The notes beneath the pieces were generated by a model that saw only the letters and a program-made list of their open reading frames with translations, was not told where the DNA came from and made no database searches. A stretch of DNA of 39,197 nt from Sterolibacterium sp964437515 (GTDB taxonomy: Bacteria; Pseudomonadota; Gammaproteobacteria; Burkholderiales; Rhodocyclaceae). The DNA is taken from NCBI GenBank assembly GCA_964437515.1, contig CAYTHB010000023.1, positions 1 to 39,197 on the forward strand. Reading direction: 5' to 3'. The number at the start of each line of letters is the position of its first letter. Within the stretch, counting starts at the first letter, position 1. The position numbers were made by a program, and so were the translations under genes. Shown one piece after another: positions 7,752-16,778 of the stretch.

Positions 7752-10441
7752 TGAAAACATTGACAACCTCCATCCCTTCCCTGATCGCCCGATCCCTGCT
7801 GCTACTTACAGCATTGCTTGCACTGCCCGCCAGCGCATTGGATCGGGTCACCTTGCAACTCAACTCTTACCACCAGTTTGAGTATGCCGGTTATTACGCC
7901 GCCCTTGCCCAAGGCTATTACCAGCAGGCGGGGCTTGATGTCAGCATCAACGAATCCCAAATGGGGACGGATCCCATTATCGAGGTCATTTCTGGCAAAG
8001 CAGAGTTTGGTGTTTCTGACAGCAGCCTCCTACTCTCTCGCGCTTCGGGTCGCCCTGTCGTCGTACTCGCGACCATATTCCAGCACTCACCCGCCGTTCT
8101 CATCAGCCGCCCTCGTGCCAAAGGTCAAGGCCTGCAAGCCCTGGCCGGCAAGCGGATCATGCTGGACACACAGGCCGACGAAGTCTCAGCAATGCTCAAG
8201 AAAGAGGGGCTGCTCAATCGCATTACCCGTGTCGATCCTTCCTATGATCCGCAAGATCTCATCAAGGGCAAAGTGGACGCCATGTCGGGCTCGCTGCTCA
8301 ATGAAACATGGCTACTGGATCGCGCCTCCTACACCTACCAGATCGATGCTCCCCTCAAGGATGACATTGATTTTTACGGCGACAACCTTTACACCTCCGA
8401 ATCCATGATCAAGGATCAGGGCGACAAGGTACAGGCTTTCCGTGAAGCCAGTCTGCGTGGCTGGACCTACGCACTGGCACATCCTGACGAAATTGCCGAT
8501 CTCATCCGCAGCAAATACAGCCAGCGACGTGAACGCGAATTCCAGATGCACCAGAGTACCCAGATCGCCCGTTTGATCGATGCCGACACAGCTTCCATTG
8601 GCACTCAAACGCCGGAACGCTGGAAAAAGATCGGCGACGTTTATAAGTCTCTGGGCAAGATCGACAAGGACGTAGCTCTGGATGCCTTCCTTTTCAATCC
8701 GTCCATGATCCCCAAGAAAGTAGAACAGAAAACTGATTACAAGTTGATCGGAATCATTGGTGGTGGTGCTGCGCTGGCCGTTCTCCTCTTTGCCATTGTT
8801 TCATTCCGGCTGGCACGCGTGCAGTTTGCCTTGCGTGTCGAACGTCAACGCCAAGGTGCGTTACAAGAGCAAATACGCATCAACGAAGAGCGTTATCGAG
8901 GGCTGTTCAACTCGATGGACAACGGTTTTTCCTTGAATGAAATCATTTGCGACACCGATGGCACACCCATCGATTACCGTATCGTCGAAGTCAACCCGGC
9001 GTTCGAAAAAGTCTCCGGTTTTTCACGAGAAAAACTGATGGGCAAACGCGCCAAAGAAGTGTTTCAGGAGGGTGTCGATGACTGGCTCGAACAATTCGGA
9101 ACCGTGGTCAAAACAGGGCAACCTCAACGCTTTGAAAAGTTTTCACAGCAAACCTGCCGATGGTTTTCAACCGATGCTTACAGCCCATCGCCTAACAAGT
9201 TTGCCGTCGTCACCCAGGAAATCACCGAACGCAAACAGATGGAAATCGCGCTCACCAAGGCGAATACCGACCTGCGTGAAAAGTTTGAAGAAATCAAGCG
9301 ACTCCAGGAAAAGCTTCAGGAACAGGCAGTGCGCGATCCGCTCACGGGGCTACATAATCGCCGCTATCTTGATGAAACATTGAGGCGTGAATTGTCGCGC
9401 GCACGACGTGAAAATTATCTTCTCTGCGTCATTCTTCTCGACCTTGATTTCTTCAAGAAGATCAACGACGGCTATGGTCACCTGGCCGGTGACGAAGTGC
9501 TCAAGGTCTTTGCAAAAATCCTTCACGACCACGCCCGCGAAGGCGATGTGGCCTGCCGTTACGGTGGTGAAGAATTCATGCTCATGCTGCCCAAGATGCC
9601 GGTTGCTACCGCCATTGCTCGCGCAAACAAGCTGCGCGAAACATTCGCTGCCACCAAGATTCCATTTGGTGAGCATCCCAATATTGGTACGACACTTTCC
9701 ATCGGCATCGCCTTTTTCCCGATGCACGGTGACACACCGGACGAACTGACCAACAATGCGGACAAGGCGCTCTACATCGCGAAACATGAAGGCCGTAATC
9801 GCGCCATTCTTTACACACCAGAAGAATCGCAAGAGCCTGAAGAACATATGGAGCCCATCGTCATCACGCCTGCGGTTCTGCCCGACAAACGTGCCGTTCC
9901 AGACGCTGCACTGGAGTCTGAACCTGAATCTGAGCCAGCATTCGAGCCTGAATCAAAGCCGGAGCAGGAACAAGAACCGACCCTGACCCTCCGGTCAGAA
10001 CCTCATACAAATGAAGAACTCTCGCCCTTCCGTGCATGGAAGTCGCGCGAATCACAGGACTCTCGTGAGACTCATCAGTCTCCTACGCCCCATGACTCCC
10101 ATGACTCCCATGACTCCCGCGAGCCATACAGCACCCGTCGTTCCCCTATGTCTCTCGACGAGCATGACGCTCGCAGCAATCATGAGGGGCATGGTGAGCA
10201 TGATGCGCGTGAAAAACCTCACGCACCCGCATCAGAACCGATGTCCACTCTGAATTTTGACTTGCCACCATCGTCCTCAAAACCCTCGCCTGCGCCGACT
10301 TCTGCACCTGCCACGACGAACTCAGCCCTCAGTGCTGCATTTGCCGAAGTTTCCCGATCGCATGATGCATTGAGCCTCGAACCCCTGGAATACGAAAAAC
10401 CCAAAGCATCATCCACACCCTTCCCCCGCCTGCCCGAATAA
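7748..10441 (+). CDS. Substrate-binding (NMT1/THI5-like)-PAS-GGDEF diguanylate cyclase
   Basis: This 897-aa inner-membrane sensor has a signal peptide (about 1-30) and a periplasmic NMT1/THI5-like substrate-binding domain (about 31-325, with FEYAGYYAALAQGYYQQAGL). A transmembrane helix (about 333-355), a PAS domain (about 378-490), a short coiled coil and a GGDEF domain (about 526-690) follow. The active site is GGEEF, and an RxxD inhibitory site (REGD) lies five residues upstream, so it should make c-di-GMP under product inhibition. After about residue 695 there is a roughly 200-residue hydrophilic tail rich in Glu, Pro, Ser, His and Asp, with no recognisable domain. The start overlaps the moxR stop. 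Confidence 0.92.
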   Translation: MMKTLTTSIPSLIARSLLLLTALLALPASALDRVTLQLNSYHQFEYAGYYAALAQGYYQQAGLDVSINESQMGTDPIIEVISGKAEFGVSDSSLLLSRASGRPVVVLATIFQHSPAVLISRPRAKGQGLQALAGKRIMLDTQADEVSAMLKKEGLLNRITRVDPSYDPQDLIKGKVDAMSGSLLNETWLLDRASYTYQIDAPLKDDIDFYGDNLYTSESMIKDQGDKVQAFREASLRGWTYALAHPDEIADLIRSKYSQRREREFQMHQSTQIARLIDADTASIGTQTPERWKKIGDVYKSLGKIDKDVALDAFLFNPSMIPKKVEQKTDYKLIGIIGGGAALAVLLFAIVSFRLARVQFALRVERQRQGALQEQIRINEERYRGLFNSMDNGFSLNEIICDTDGTPIDYRIVEVNPAFEKVSGFSREKLMGKRAKEVFQEGVDDWLEQFGTVVKTGQPQRFEKFSQQTCRWFSTDAYSPSPNKFAVVTQEITERKQMEIALTKANTDLREKFEEIKRLQEKLQEQAVRDPLTGLHNRRYLDETLRRELSRARRENYLLCVILLDLDFFKKINDGYGHLAGDEVLKVFAKILHDHAREGDVACRYGGEEFMLMLPKMPVATAIARANKLRETFAATKIPFGEHPNIGTTLSIGIAFFPMHGDTPDELTNNADKALYIAKHEGRNRAILYTPEESQEPEEHMEPIVITPAVLPDKRAVPDAALESEPESEPAFEPESKPEQEQEPTLTLRSEPHTNEELSPFRAWKSRESQDSRETHQSPTPHDSHDSHDSREPYSTRRSPMSLDEHDARSNHEGHGEHDAREKPHAPASEPMSTLNFDLPPSSSKPSPAPTSAPATTNSALSAAFAEVSRSHDALSLEPLEYEKPKASSTPFPRLPE
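10091..10117 (+). repeat. Three perfect 9-bp tandem repeats (catgactcc)
   Basis: Three adjacent copies of catgactcc encode His-Asp-Ser three times in the disordered tail of the diguanylate cyclase. The unit length is a multiple of three, so copy-number change would keep the frame. Surrounding sequence carries degenerate versions encoding further Asp-Ser/His-Glu dipeptides. This suggests the tail grew by slippage. Confidence 0.85.
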
Positions 10442-10474
10442 GGCCTTTCACGCAATACCGTTTGTCGTCACCGC

Positions 10475-11647
10475 ATGCTGATCGACTTTTTTCTGCACCT
10501 CAAGTCCGCCCGGCTACCGGTATCGACGCGTGAGTTTCTGACCTTGCTGGATGCACTTCAGCAAGGTCTGGCGGGGCACAGTCTCGACGACTTTTATGTG
10601 CTCGCCCGAACCTGCCTCATCAAGGACGAATCGCATTACGATAAATTCGATCGGGCTTTTGGCAGCTATTTTCATGGCATAACAGAAATCCCCGGCCTGG
10701 AGGCCGACATTCCTGAAGACTGGTTGCGTCAGATGATGCAAAAGCATCTCACACCCGAGGAAAAAGCGAAGCTCGAAAAACTCGGCTGGGACAAACTGAT
10801 GGAGCAATTCAAGGAACGTCTGGCCGAACAAAAGGAACGCCACGAGGGCGGCAACAAATGGATCGGCACGGGGGGCAGTTCGCCATTTGGCCACGGCGGT
10901 TATCACCCCGAAGGCATTCGTATCGGCGGCCCTTCGGCGGGCAACCGTACCGCCATCAAGGTCTGGGAAGAGCGCAACTTCCGCAACCTCGACGATACCG
11001 TTGATCTGGGCACACGCAACATCAAGGTCGCCCTGCGCCGTCTGCGCCGTTTTGCCCGCGAAGGGGCAGCCGAAGAACTCGATCTGGATGGAACGATACG
11101 CGGCACGGCACAGAATGCCGGTTGGCTCGATCTAAAAATGCGTCCTGAACGACACAACAAGGTCAAAGTATTACTATTCCTCGACGTGGGCGGTTCGATG
11201 GACGATCACATTCGGTCATGTGAAGAACTCTTCTCTGCCGCCCGCAGCGAGTTCAAACATTTGGAATATTTCTATTTTCACAACTGCGTGTACGACTACG
11301 TCTGGAAAGACAACCATCGGCGCAAGACAGAACGCTATCCCCTATTCGACGTGCTGCATAAATACGGCGACGATTACAAACTGATCCTTGTGGGGGATGC
11401 CACCATGAGCCCCTACGAAATCGTTCAGCCCGGCGGCAATATCGAATACATGAACGAGGAACCGGGGGCTGTCTGGCTCAGCCGTCTACTCGAACATTAT
11501 CCTCATGCCGTCTGGCTCAACCCAGAGCCACAACGGTTATGGGATTACCGACATTCCATCCAGATCATCCACAATCTCATGGGTGGCCGCATGTTTCCGC
11601 TGACCCTCGACGGACTGGAGCAGGCCATGCGCCAGCTCAACAAATAA
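10475..11647 (+). CDS. CoxE-like VWA domain protein
   Basis: This 390-aa cytoplasmic protein is of the CoxE/VWA type found beside MoxR ATPases. The N-terminal half is helical and charged. The VWA domain starts around residue 230 with LLFLDVGGSMDDH, a MIDAS-like motif in which the first serine of DxSxS is glycine, a form I recall as usual in CoxE relatives. LILVGDATMSPYEI is the second metal-proximal loop. Together with the MoxR ATPase at 6900-7751 it probably forms a MoxR-VWA chaperone pair for metalloenzyme maturation or activation. It starts 33 bases after the GGDEF gene. Confidence 0.9.
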   Translation: MLIDFFLHLKSARLPVSTREFLTLLDALQQGLAGHSLDDFYVLARTCLIKDESHYDKFDRAFGSYFHGITEIPGLEADIPEDWLRQMMQKHLTPEEKAKLEKLGWDKLMEQFKERLAEQKERHEGGNKWIGTGGSSPFGHGGYHPEGIRIGGPSAGNRTAIKVWEERNFRNLDDTVDLGTRNIKVALRRLRRFAREGAAEELDLDGTIRGTAQNAGWLDLKMRPERHNKVKVLLFLDVGGSMDDHIRSCEELFSAARSEFKHLEYFYFHNCVYDYVWKDNHRRKTERYPLFDVLHKYGDDYKLILVGDATMSPYEIVQPGGNIEYMNEEPGAVWLSRLLEHYPHAVWLNPEPQRLWDYRHSIQIIHNLMGGRMFPLTLDGLEQAMRQLNK

Positions 11648-11756
11648 CGCGAACGAGTATCGACGCGGTAAAATTCCGACAGGTATTGTTGCACTTTCCT
11701 GTGCTTGCCCTGTGCTGTTCTACGCTACGCTACGCTTTGCTCATCCCCATCACCCC

Positions 11757-14432
11757 ATGAAACTGACTGGTCACGGTATCGCTGGCAATGCCTTACGTTC
11801 ATTGCTTTTGCTGACCCTGCTATTGGCCTCCCTTCTGGTAGGCAGCCTTTCTCATGCCAGCAGTTTTGATCACACACTGCCGGAAAAGCTCTTTAGTGAC
11901 CCTGATCTGTGTGCCTATGCACCCTGCGCAGATGTCGTACCGGACGCGAATCAGTTTTCACCACGCATGGGCAAGCCGCCTTATGTCGAGGCTTATCACA
12001 GCGCACCCGGCAACACCCAGCGTCAATTACTCGGTTATGTTTTCCTTTCCACCGATGTCGTCGATATTCCCGGCTATTCCGGAAAACCGATCATCACCCT
12101 GATCGGCATGAATCCCAAAGGCATCATTACCGGTGTCCGCATCCTCAAGCACTCTGAACCCCTGCTGCTGTCTGGCATACCGGAAAGTGTACTGATCCGC
12201 TTCATCAACCAATACGTTGGAAAGTATGTCGGCGACAAAATTGAAATCGGCGAATCGCGACCCAATGAAGGTGTGATTGGTCTGGATGCCATCAGCGCGG
12301 CAACCGTCACCGTAATTTCAGAAAATCAGGTGATTCTTCACTCCAGCATCGCCATTGCTAAGCAGGTGGGCATCCTTAAAAGCATGGAGCGTCCTTCAGC
12401 GCACCTGATGCCCGCCACCGATCAAGTCAAGGACTGGCCCGCCCTGGTCGCCGATGGCAGTCTGCAACGCCTGACGGTAGAACCCTCGGCCGTCGGCCTG
12501 CCCACAACAGGGCGACCTTACATGGATCTGTATTTTGGCTATCTCAATGCCCCTGATATCGGCCGCAGCCTGCTCGGAGAAGAAGGCTACGAGAATCTCA
12601 TGTCGCGTCTCAAGCCGGACGAACACGCCATTGCCGTCATTGGCAACGGGACAGAATCTTTCAAGGGCGTGGGATTCGTGCACGGCGGGATTTTCGATCG
12701 CATCCTCATCGGTCAGGACATGGACTCCTTCACCTTTCGCGATATCGACTCGTTGGTGCTGAACAACATTCATGCCGCCCACGCCCCCCCCTATTCCGAA
12801 GCCGCCATTTTCATCCTGCGCAGCCCCAATTTTTCCGCTGCCTATCCTTGGCGACTCATCTTTCGCGGCAGCAAACTCGACCCCAAAACAGCTCAACCCG
12901 TTTTCACCAATTTCGAAAAAGAATACTGGCTGCCTGGCCAATACCTTCAGGGAGGACACCCCGCCTACACGCCGCCTGATCCCACCTGGCTACGCATCTG
13001 GAAAGGTCGCCCCCTGGAAATCACCTTATTCCTGCTGTTTCTGCTGGCAGGCGGCGCACTCTATGCCTTGCGTGACCCGCTCATCCGCCGTGCATCTCAT
13101 AAAGACAAACGTTGGGTCAACATTCCAAAATACGCCCTCTGGCTAGTGGCCATCGGCTTTGCCGGCTTCTTCCTGATGGCGCAGCCTTCCATCACTCAAG
13201 TGCTGACCTTGCTCCACGCGCTGCTATTCAAATGGGAATGGCCACTCTTTCTCTCAGACCCTTTCATCTTCCTGTTCTGGTGGTTCATCATCATTACCGT
13301 CTTCTTCTGGGGACGCGGCATGTTCTGTGGCTGGATGTGCCCCTACGGCACCATGACCGAACTGCTCTACAAAATCGCTGGCAAACTCGGGCTAAAACGC
13401 TGGCAGCGAGAATTACCCGTCAAGCTGCATGACAAGCTGAAATGGCTCAAATACGCGATTTTTCTAGGGCTATTCGCTGCCTCCTTCCATTCACTGGAAC
13501 TGGCAGAACAGCTCGCTGAAATCGAACCGTTCAAAACCACTTTCCTGGTCGGCGTCTGGAACCGCAGTTGGCCTTACGTCCTGTTCTGGACTGTGCTGAT
13601 TGTCGCCTCCCTATTCACAGAGCGCCCTTTCTGCAAATACCTCTGCCCCTTGGGGGCAAGTCTGGCCATTCCCTCCACCTTCCGCTGGTGGGGGCTCAAG
13701 CGCAAGAATGAATGCGGTCCTTGCAAGGCCTGCGCAGTCGGCTGCGAATCACAAGCCATCGACCGAACTACAGGGCAGATCGATCAACGTGAATGTCTGT
13801 TGTGCCTCGATTGCATGATCCTGTATTACGACGATCACGCCTGCCCGCCCCTCGTCAAAGAACGCAAGCATCGCGGTAAAACCGGACAAGCGCTCACAGC
13901 CATCGGTGCCAATGGCTATTACATTCCCATCGTGCCAGTAACTCCGGCTCCGTCTCAGGTTCAGATTCAAGCCAAACACACGCACGCTCCCCCTGCACGC
14001 CTGAGTGTCGCCGCCTGGATGGGGGCTGAAATCGTCGACCTCTTCCCCTGGCGTGGCAGCGTCATCAAGGAAGATCTCATCTACAACATCATTGGCCTGA
14101 TACTGGCCAGTCTCACCACATGGGCATGGCTACTGTGTGCCGCAGGCAAACTGGAACACCAGCCTGTCCTCGGCTGGTGGCTGGCATGGAGTCTTTATGA
14201 AGTTGCTGTCCGCATGAAAGTAAAGCCTGTCGTGCGCGAAGGTGCTTGGTGGGAACGCCGCCTCCGGCCGGCCAACTGGGCTGACATGGCCGCTTACGTG
14301 GGCATCAAGAACATCCTGCTAGCCTCGCTACTCTTCTTCGTCATCGCCCATGACACGGGCTTGAGTCCTTGGCTGCAACACCTGCCTGAAATGCACGGAT
14401 TGGAAGTGTCTCCGGCACCCCCATCTCCTTAG
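11757..14432 (+). CDS. NosR/NirI-family membrane flavo-iron-sulfur protein (orphan paralogue)
   Basis: This 891-aa protein is a full-length paralogue of the NosR at 26973-29570. I chose the ATG at 11757, which gives a signal peptide (MKLTGHGIAG onward); a GTG at 11712 is possible but less likely. Order: signal peptide, periplasmic FMN-binding domain, six-helix membrane domain with two CxxxCP motifs (CGWMCP, CKYLCP), a ferredoxin-like part (CGPCKACAVGC and CLLCLDCM), the conserved DDHACPPL segment, and C-terminal helices. The FMN site reads SAATVT, whereas the other NosR has canonical SGATVT, so covalent flavin attachment may be altered. No nosZ or nir gene is adjacent. NosR/NirI proteins link quinol-side electrons to nitrous oxide or nitrite reductase systems. 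Confidence 0.92.
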   Translation: MKLTGHGIAGNALRSLLLLTLLLASLLVGSLSHASSFDHTLPEKLFSDPDLCAYAPCADVVPDANQFSPRMGKPPYVEAYHSAPGNTQRQLLGYVFLSTDVVDIPGYSGKPIITLIGMNPKGIITGVRILKHSEPLLLSGIPESVLIRFINQYVGKYVGDKIEIGESRPNEGVIGLDAISAATVTVISENQVILHSSIAIAKQVGILKSMERPSAHLMPATDQVKDWPALVADGSLQRLTVEPSAVGLPTTGRPYMDLYFGYLNAPDIGRSLLGEEGYENLMSRLKPDEHAIAVIGNGTESFKGVGFVHGGIFDRILIGQDMDSFTFRDIDSLVLNNIHAAHAPPYSEAAIFILRSPNFSAAYPWRLIFRGSKLDPKTAQPVFTNFEKEYWLPGQYLQGGHPAYTPPDPTWLRIWKGRPLEITLFLLFLLAGGALYALRDPLIRRASHKDKRWVNIPKYALWLVAIGFAGFFLMAQPSITQVLTLLHALLFKWEWPLFLSDPFIFLFWWFIIITVFFWGRGMFCGWMCPYGTMTELLYKIAGKLGLKRWQRELPVKLHDKLKWLKYAIFLGLFAASFHSLELAEQLAEIEPFKTTFLVGVWNRSWPYVLFWTVLIVASLFTERPFCKYLCPLGASLAIPSTFRWWGLKRKNECGPCKACAVGCESQAIDRTTGQIDQRECLLCLDCMILYYDDHACPPLVKERKHRGKTGQALTAIGANGYYIPIVPVTPAPSQVQIQAKHTHAPPARLSVAAWMGAEIVDLFPWRGSVIKEDLIYNIIGLILASLTTWAWLLCAAGKLEHQPVLGWWLAWSLYEVAVRMKVKPVVREGAWWERRLRPANWADMAAYVGIKNILLASLLFFVIAHDTGLSPWLQHLPEMHGLEVSPAPPSP

Positions 14433-14446
14433 CCACCACTAACGAT

Positions 14447-14651
14447 CATGGTAGCCCTCTCCACACTTCCACCCACAGAGGATGGAATAATCGTTACCCG
14501 ATAACAGATACACTCACCCCACCCATCCCCCACGGACGGCTTTGCACAGCCGTCCGGCTTCGGCGGCACGGAGCAGTGCTCCGTGAAACCCCGCCTACGC
14601 CCCCTCAAGGGGCGGCTACTGATTGGTTCGCTACGCTCAAAGCTTCAATCC
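14447..14651 (+). repeat. Long inverted repeat, copy A
   Basis: This intergenic element of about 205 bp is repeated in opposite orientation at 17125-17315. The core 14515-14620 is identical over 106 bases to the reverse complement of 17157-17262; the flanks match with some substitutions and small gaps. Inside are three self-complementary hairpins (arms cggacggct/agccgtccg, cacggagca/tgctccgtg, cgcccc/ggggcg). It fills most of the gap between the orphan nosR paralogue and the convergent SUMF1 gene. The hairpins could also act as a transcription block. It resembles a multi-hairpin REP/BIME-type repeat. Confidence 0.93.
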
Positions 14652-14708
14652 AACATCGCGACTCTGATTTTTGTATTTCACGTTAATCAGAGTCGTGGTA
14701 AGCCTAGA

Positions 14709-15581
14709 CTACAGCGACGGAACTCTCACGACACGAAAGCCATCGTAATTGATGCGTCGGCTTGCGCGATCGCCAAAGCGCAGGGTAACGCGCAAATAAG
14801 GCGGGACGTCGTACCACGAACCGCCGCGCACGACGCGACGTGTGCAATCTCCTTGAGTCCATGCACTGCCATCTGTGGGCGCACCCACATAGTTCTCATT
14901 CCAGCAATCTTCCGTCCATTCCCAGACGTTACCCAGCATGTCGTACAGGCCATAAGCATTCGGTTTCTTGCCTCCCACCACACGCTGACGATTACCGGCA
15001 TTCTTGTCATACCAAGCGTATTGCCCAAAAGTTTTCTCGACCGCATCGCCAAAATAATAGCGTGTTGTCGTTCCGCCCCGTGCGGCATACTCCCACTCTG
15101 CTTCACTGGGCAAGCGATAGACCGCCTGATCCTGTGCTGATTTACTCCGATTGAGCCAAGTGATGAAAGCCTGGGCATCTTCCCAATTCACCATCACCAC
15201 GGGCGTCGTATCCCCCTGCCCTTCATTGGCACGTCGGAAAGCATCATTGAACAAATGGGTCTGCCCGCCTGCCTCAGCATAGTGACGAAACTGCCCTAGG
15301 GTGACTTCGGTGCGCCCCATCTGAAAGGCTTTCACGGTCACGCGATGTTGCGGTATTTCGTCGGCATAAGCATCCGGATCCGTTGCTGCGCCCGAAGGAC
15401 ACGCCGCACTGCTGGCCGCCTGTCCGGGAGCGAACTTGCAAGCACCCATGTAAAAACTGCCAGCGGGAATATCGACGAAACGCATACCGAGATGATTGAT
15501 ATAGCCCCCCGCCCAAGCGGTTTGTATCAGACAAAAGCACAACCCAGCAAACCCCAAGCTCTTATTCATAAATGAGTTCAT
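14709..15581 (-). CDS. Exported SUMF1/FGE-fold protein lacking catalytic cysteines
   Basis: This is a secreted protein of about 290 aa with the formylglycine-generating-enzyme fold (SUMF1). The start at 15581, or 15569, gives a signal peptide ending in QTAWA; an ATG at 15650 adds 23 residues without a better ribosome site. Family motifs include IPAGSFYMGAC near the N-terminus, RLPSEAEWEYAARGG, NVWEWTEDCW, and VVRGGSWYDVPPYLR at the C-terminus. True FGEs have a Cys pair just after the GGSW motif; here that stretch has none, so sulfatase activation is unlikely. Other SUMF1-like proteins, such as NirV of nirK clusters, are of unknown or different function. The gene lies inside the repeat-flanked segment. 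Confidence 0.88.
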   Translation of the reverse strand: MNSFMNKSLGFAGLCFCLIQTAWAGGYINHLGMRFVDIPAGSFYMGACKFAPGQAASSAACPSGAATDPDAYADEIPQHRVTVKAFQMGRTEVTLGQFRHYAEAGGQTHLFNDAFRRANEGQGDTTPVVMVNWEDAQAFITWLNRSKSAQDQAVYRLPSEAEWEYAARGGTTTRYYFGDAVEKTFGQYAWYDKNAGNRQRVVGGKKPNAYGLYDMLGNVWEWTEDCWNENYVGAPTDGSAWTQGDCTRRVVRGGSWYDVPPYLRVTLRFGDRASRRINYDGFRVVRVPSL

Positions 15582-15686
15582 ACCATCGTCAATACAGCGC
15601 GTCGCAGAGTTGATAATTTTATTGCAGTTCGCCACGCTGCATAGGGACATGCAAAAATAACCGTTTCACCGCGCAGGAACACGCTC

Positions 15687-16388
15687 ATGTCGTCTGCATC
15701 CTCTGAACAACCCGAGATACTCAATCCCTTTCTATCATCTGACATCAAGACGGCACTCAATGACGAGTGGGCCGCCAAACGCGAATTGGCCGAAGCCATT
15801 CGTCAACTGACGGCCACCCTGGTTACGACCACCAGCGACGCAGCCCACCTACGGTCAGCGGCAGCCATCGTGCGCCAAGAGACTGAAAAACTCAATCAAG
15901 CCCAACGACTCATGGGGCGCAAGGCTTTTGAACACGCCGACCAAGGGAGCGGACGTTACGGCACCTGGGGTAGCCTCAGCTATGAACTCAGTCCCATGGA
16001 TGGTAAAAGCAATCCTGTTGCGCCCCCTTTCGTGGTGTGGGTCGATGGTGAAACAGGGTATGGGCGTGCCAACTTAGGATGGGCGTATGAAGGCCCGCCC
16101 GGTACGGTGCATGGTGGATTTGTCTGCGCGCTCTTCGATCATTTTCTGGGAATCGCACAAATCATGACCGGGCAACCGGGCGTCACGGGCGCCATCAATG
16201 TACGTTTTCATCTTCCAACCCCCCTCAACACCGACCTTGAATTGACCGGTCGCGTCAAGGAAGTGCGCGGCCGACGCAATGTCATGTCAGGTGAAATCCG
16301 CGCCAATGGCGTGCTCACTGCCAGTTGCGAAGGGATTTTCGTACACGTCACAGGGGAACGCTTTCTCGAATTACGAGAGAGTGTTTGA
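15687..16388 (+). CDS. PaaI-like hotdog-fold thioesterase
   Basis: This 233-aa cytoplasmic protein has an N-terminal helical extension of about 110 residues, then a hotdog domain with the PaaI/4HBT signature GTVHGGFVCALFDHFLG (about residues 151-167) and VRFHLPTPLNTDLELTGRVK. Such enzymes hydrolyse acyl-CoA thioesters; the substrate cannot be told from sequence. Shine-Dalgarno aggaa lies about 8 bases before the ATG. It diverges from the SUMF1 gene and is followed at once by a MITE-like element. Confidence 0.88.
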   Translation: MSSASSEQPEILNPFLSSDIKTALNDEWAAKRELAEAIRQLTATLVTTTSDAAHLRSAAAIVRQETEKLNQAQRLMGRKAFEHADQGSGRYGTWGSLSYELSPMDGKSNPVAPPFVVWVDGETGYGRANLGWAYEGPPGTVHGGFVCALFDHFLGIAQIMTGQPGVTGAINVRFHLPTPLNTDLELTGRVKEVRGRRNVMSGEIRANGVLTASCEGIFVHVTGERFLELRESV

Positions 16389-16434
16389 AAAATATCTGCC
16401 GGAAACCCATCACCCAAAAAAGCAACAAAGCAAA

Positions 16435-16678
16435 TTGAACCTAGAAACGGTAGTTGGACGCCTTCGAGTGTGCGCTTTTTGGGCTGTCTGGCAAGGCGCG
16501 ATAAGGCGCATGGCTGCTCCCTGCAACGAAGAGCAACGAAGCTAGGCAGCCCAAAAAATGTGCAATCGACGGCGTAGCGGTCTCACCTGTAAGGTGAAGC
16601 TTGCAAACAGTTTGAAACTCATAGCAATAACGGAACTTTTTGTCAAGGCAAGCGGTCAACTGCGGTTTCTAGGTTGAA
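16435..16678. mobile_element. MITE-like element with 23-bp imperfect terminal inverted repeats
   Basis: This non-coding block of about 244 bp is bounded by ttgaacctagaaac on the left and the inverted form gtttctaggttgaa on the right. The termini match over about 19 of 23 positions. Inside, ttttttgggctgtctggc (about 16475-16492) pairs with gctaggcagcccaaaaaa (16541-16558) to form a second, internal stem. There is no open frame of note and no transposase, so it would depend on an element elsewhere. I cannot see a clear target-site duplication. Confidence 0.75.
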
Positions 16679-16778
16679 CATACCTTAAGCGACAGCAGAG
16701 TTTTATAATCCCGAGGCTGTATTTTTCACCTGCTCGAACTAAACGATATTCCCACCATTTATAAATTTGGAAACTCTC

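Noticed and set aside
7748..8760. Reading the NMT1/THI5-like domain as part of a nitrate, sulfonate or thiamine-precursor ABC transporter
   Set aside because: It is fused to PAS and GGDEF domains and no permease or ATPase gene of that type is adjacent, so a sensor role is more likely.
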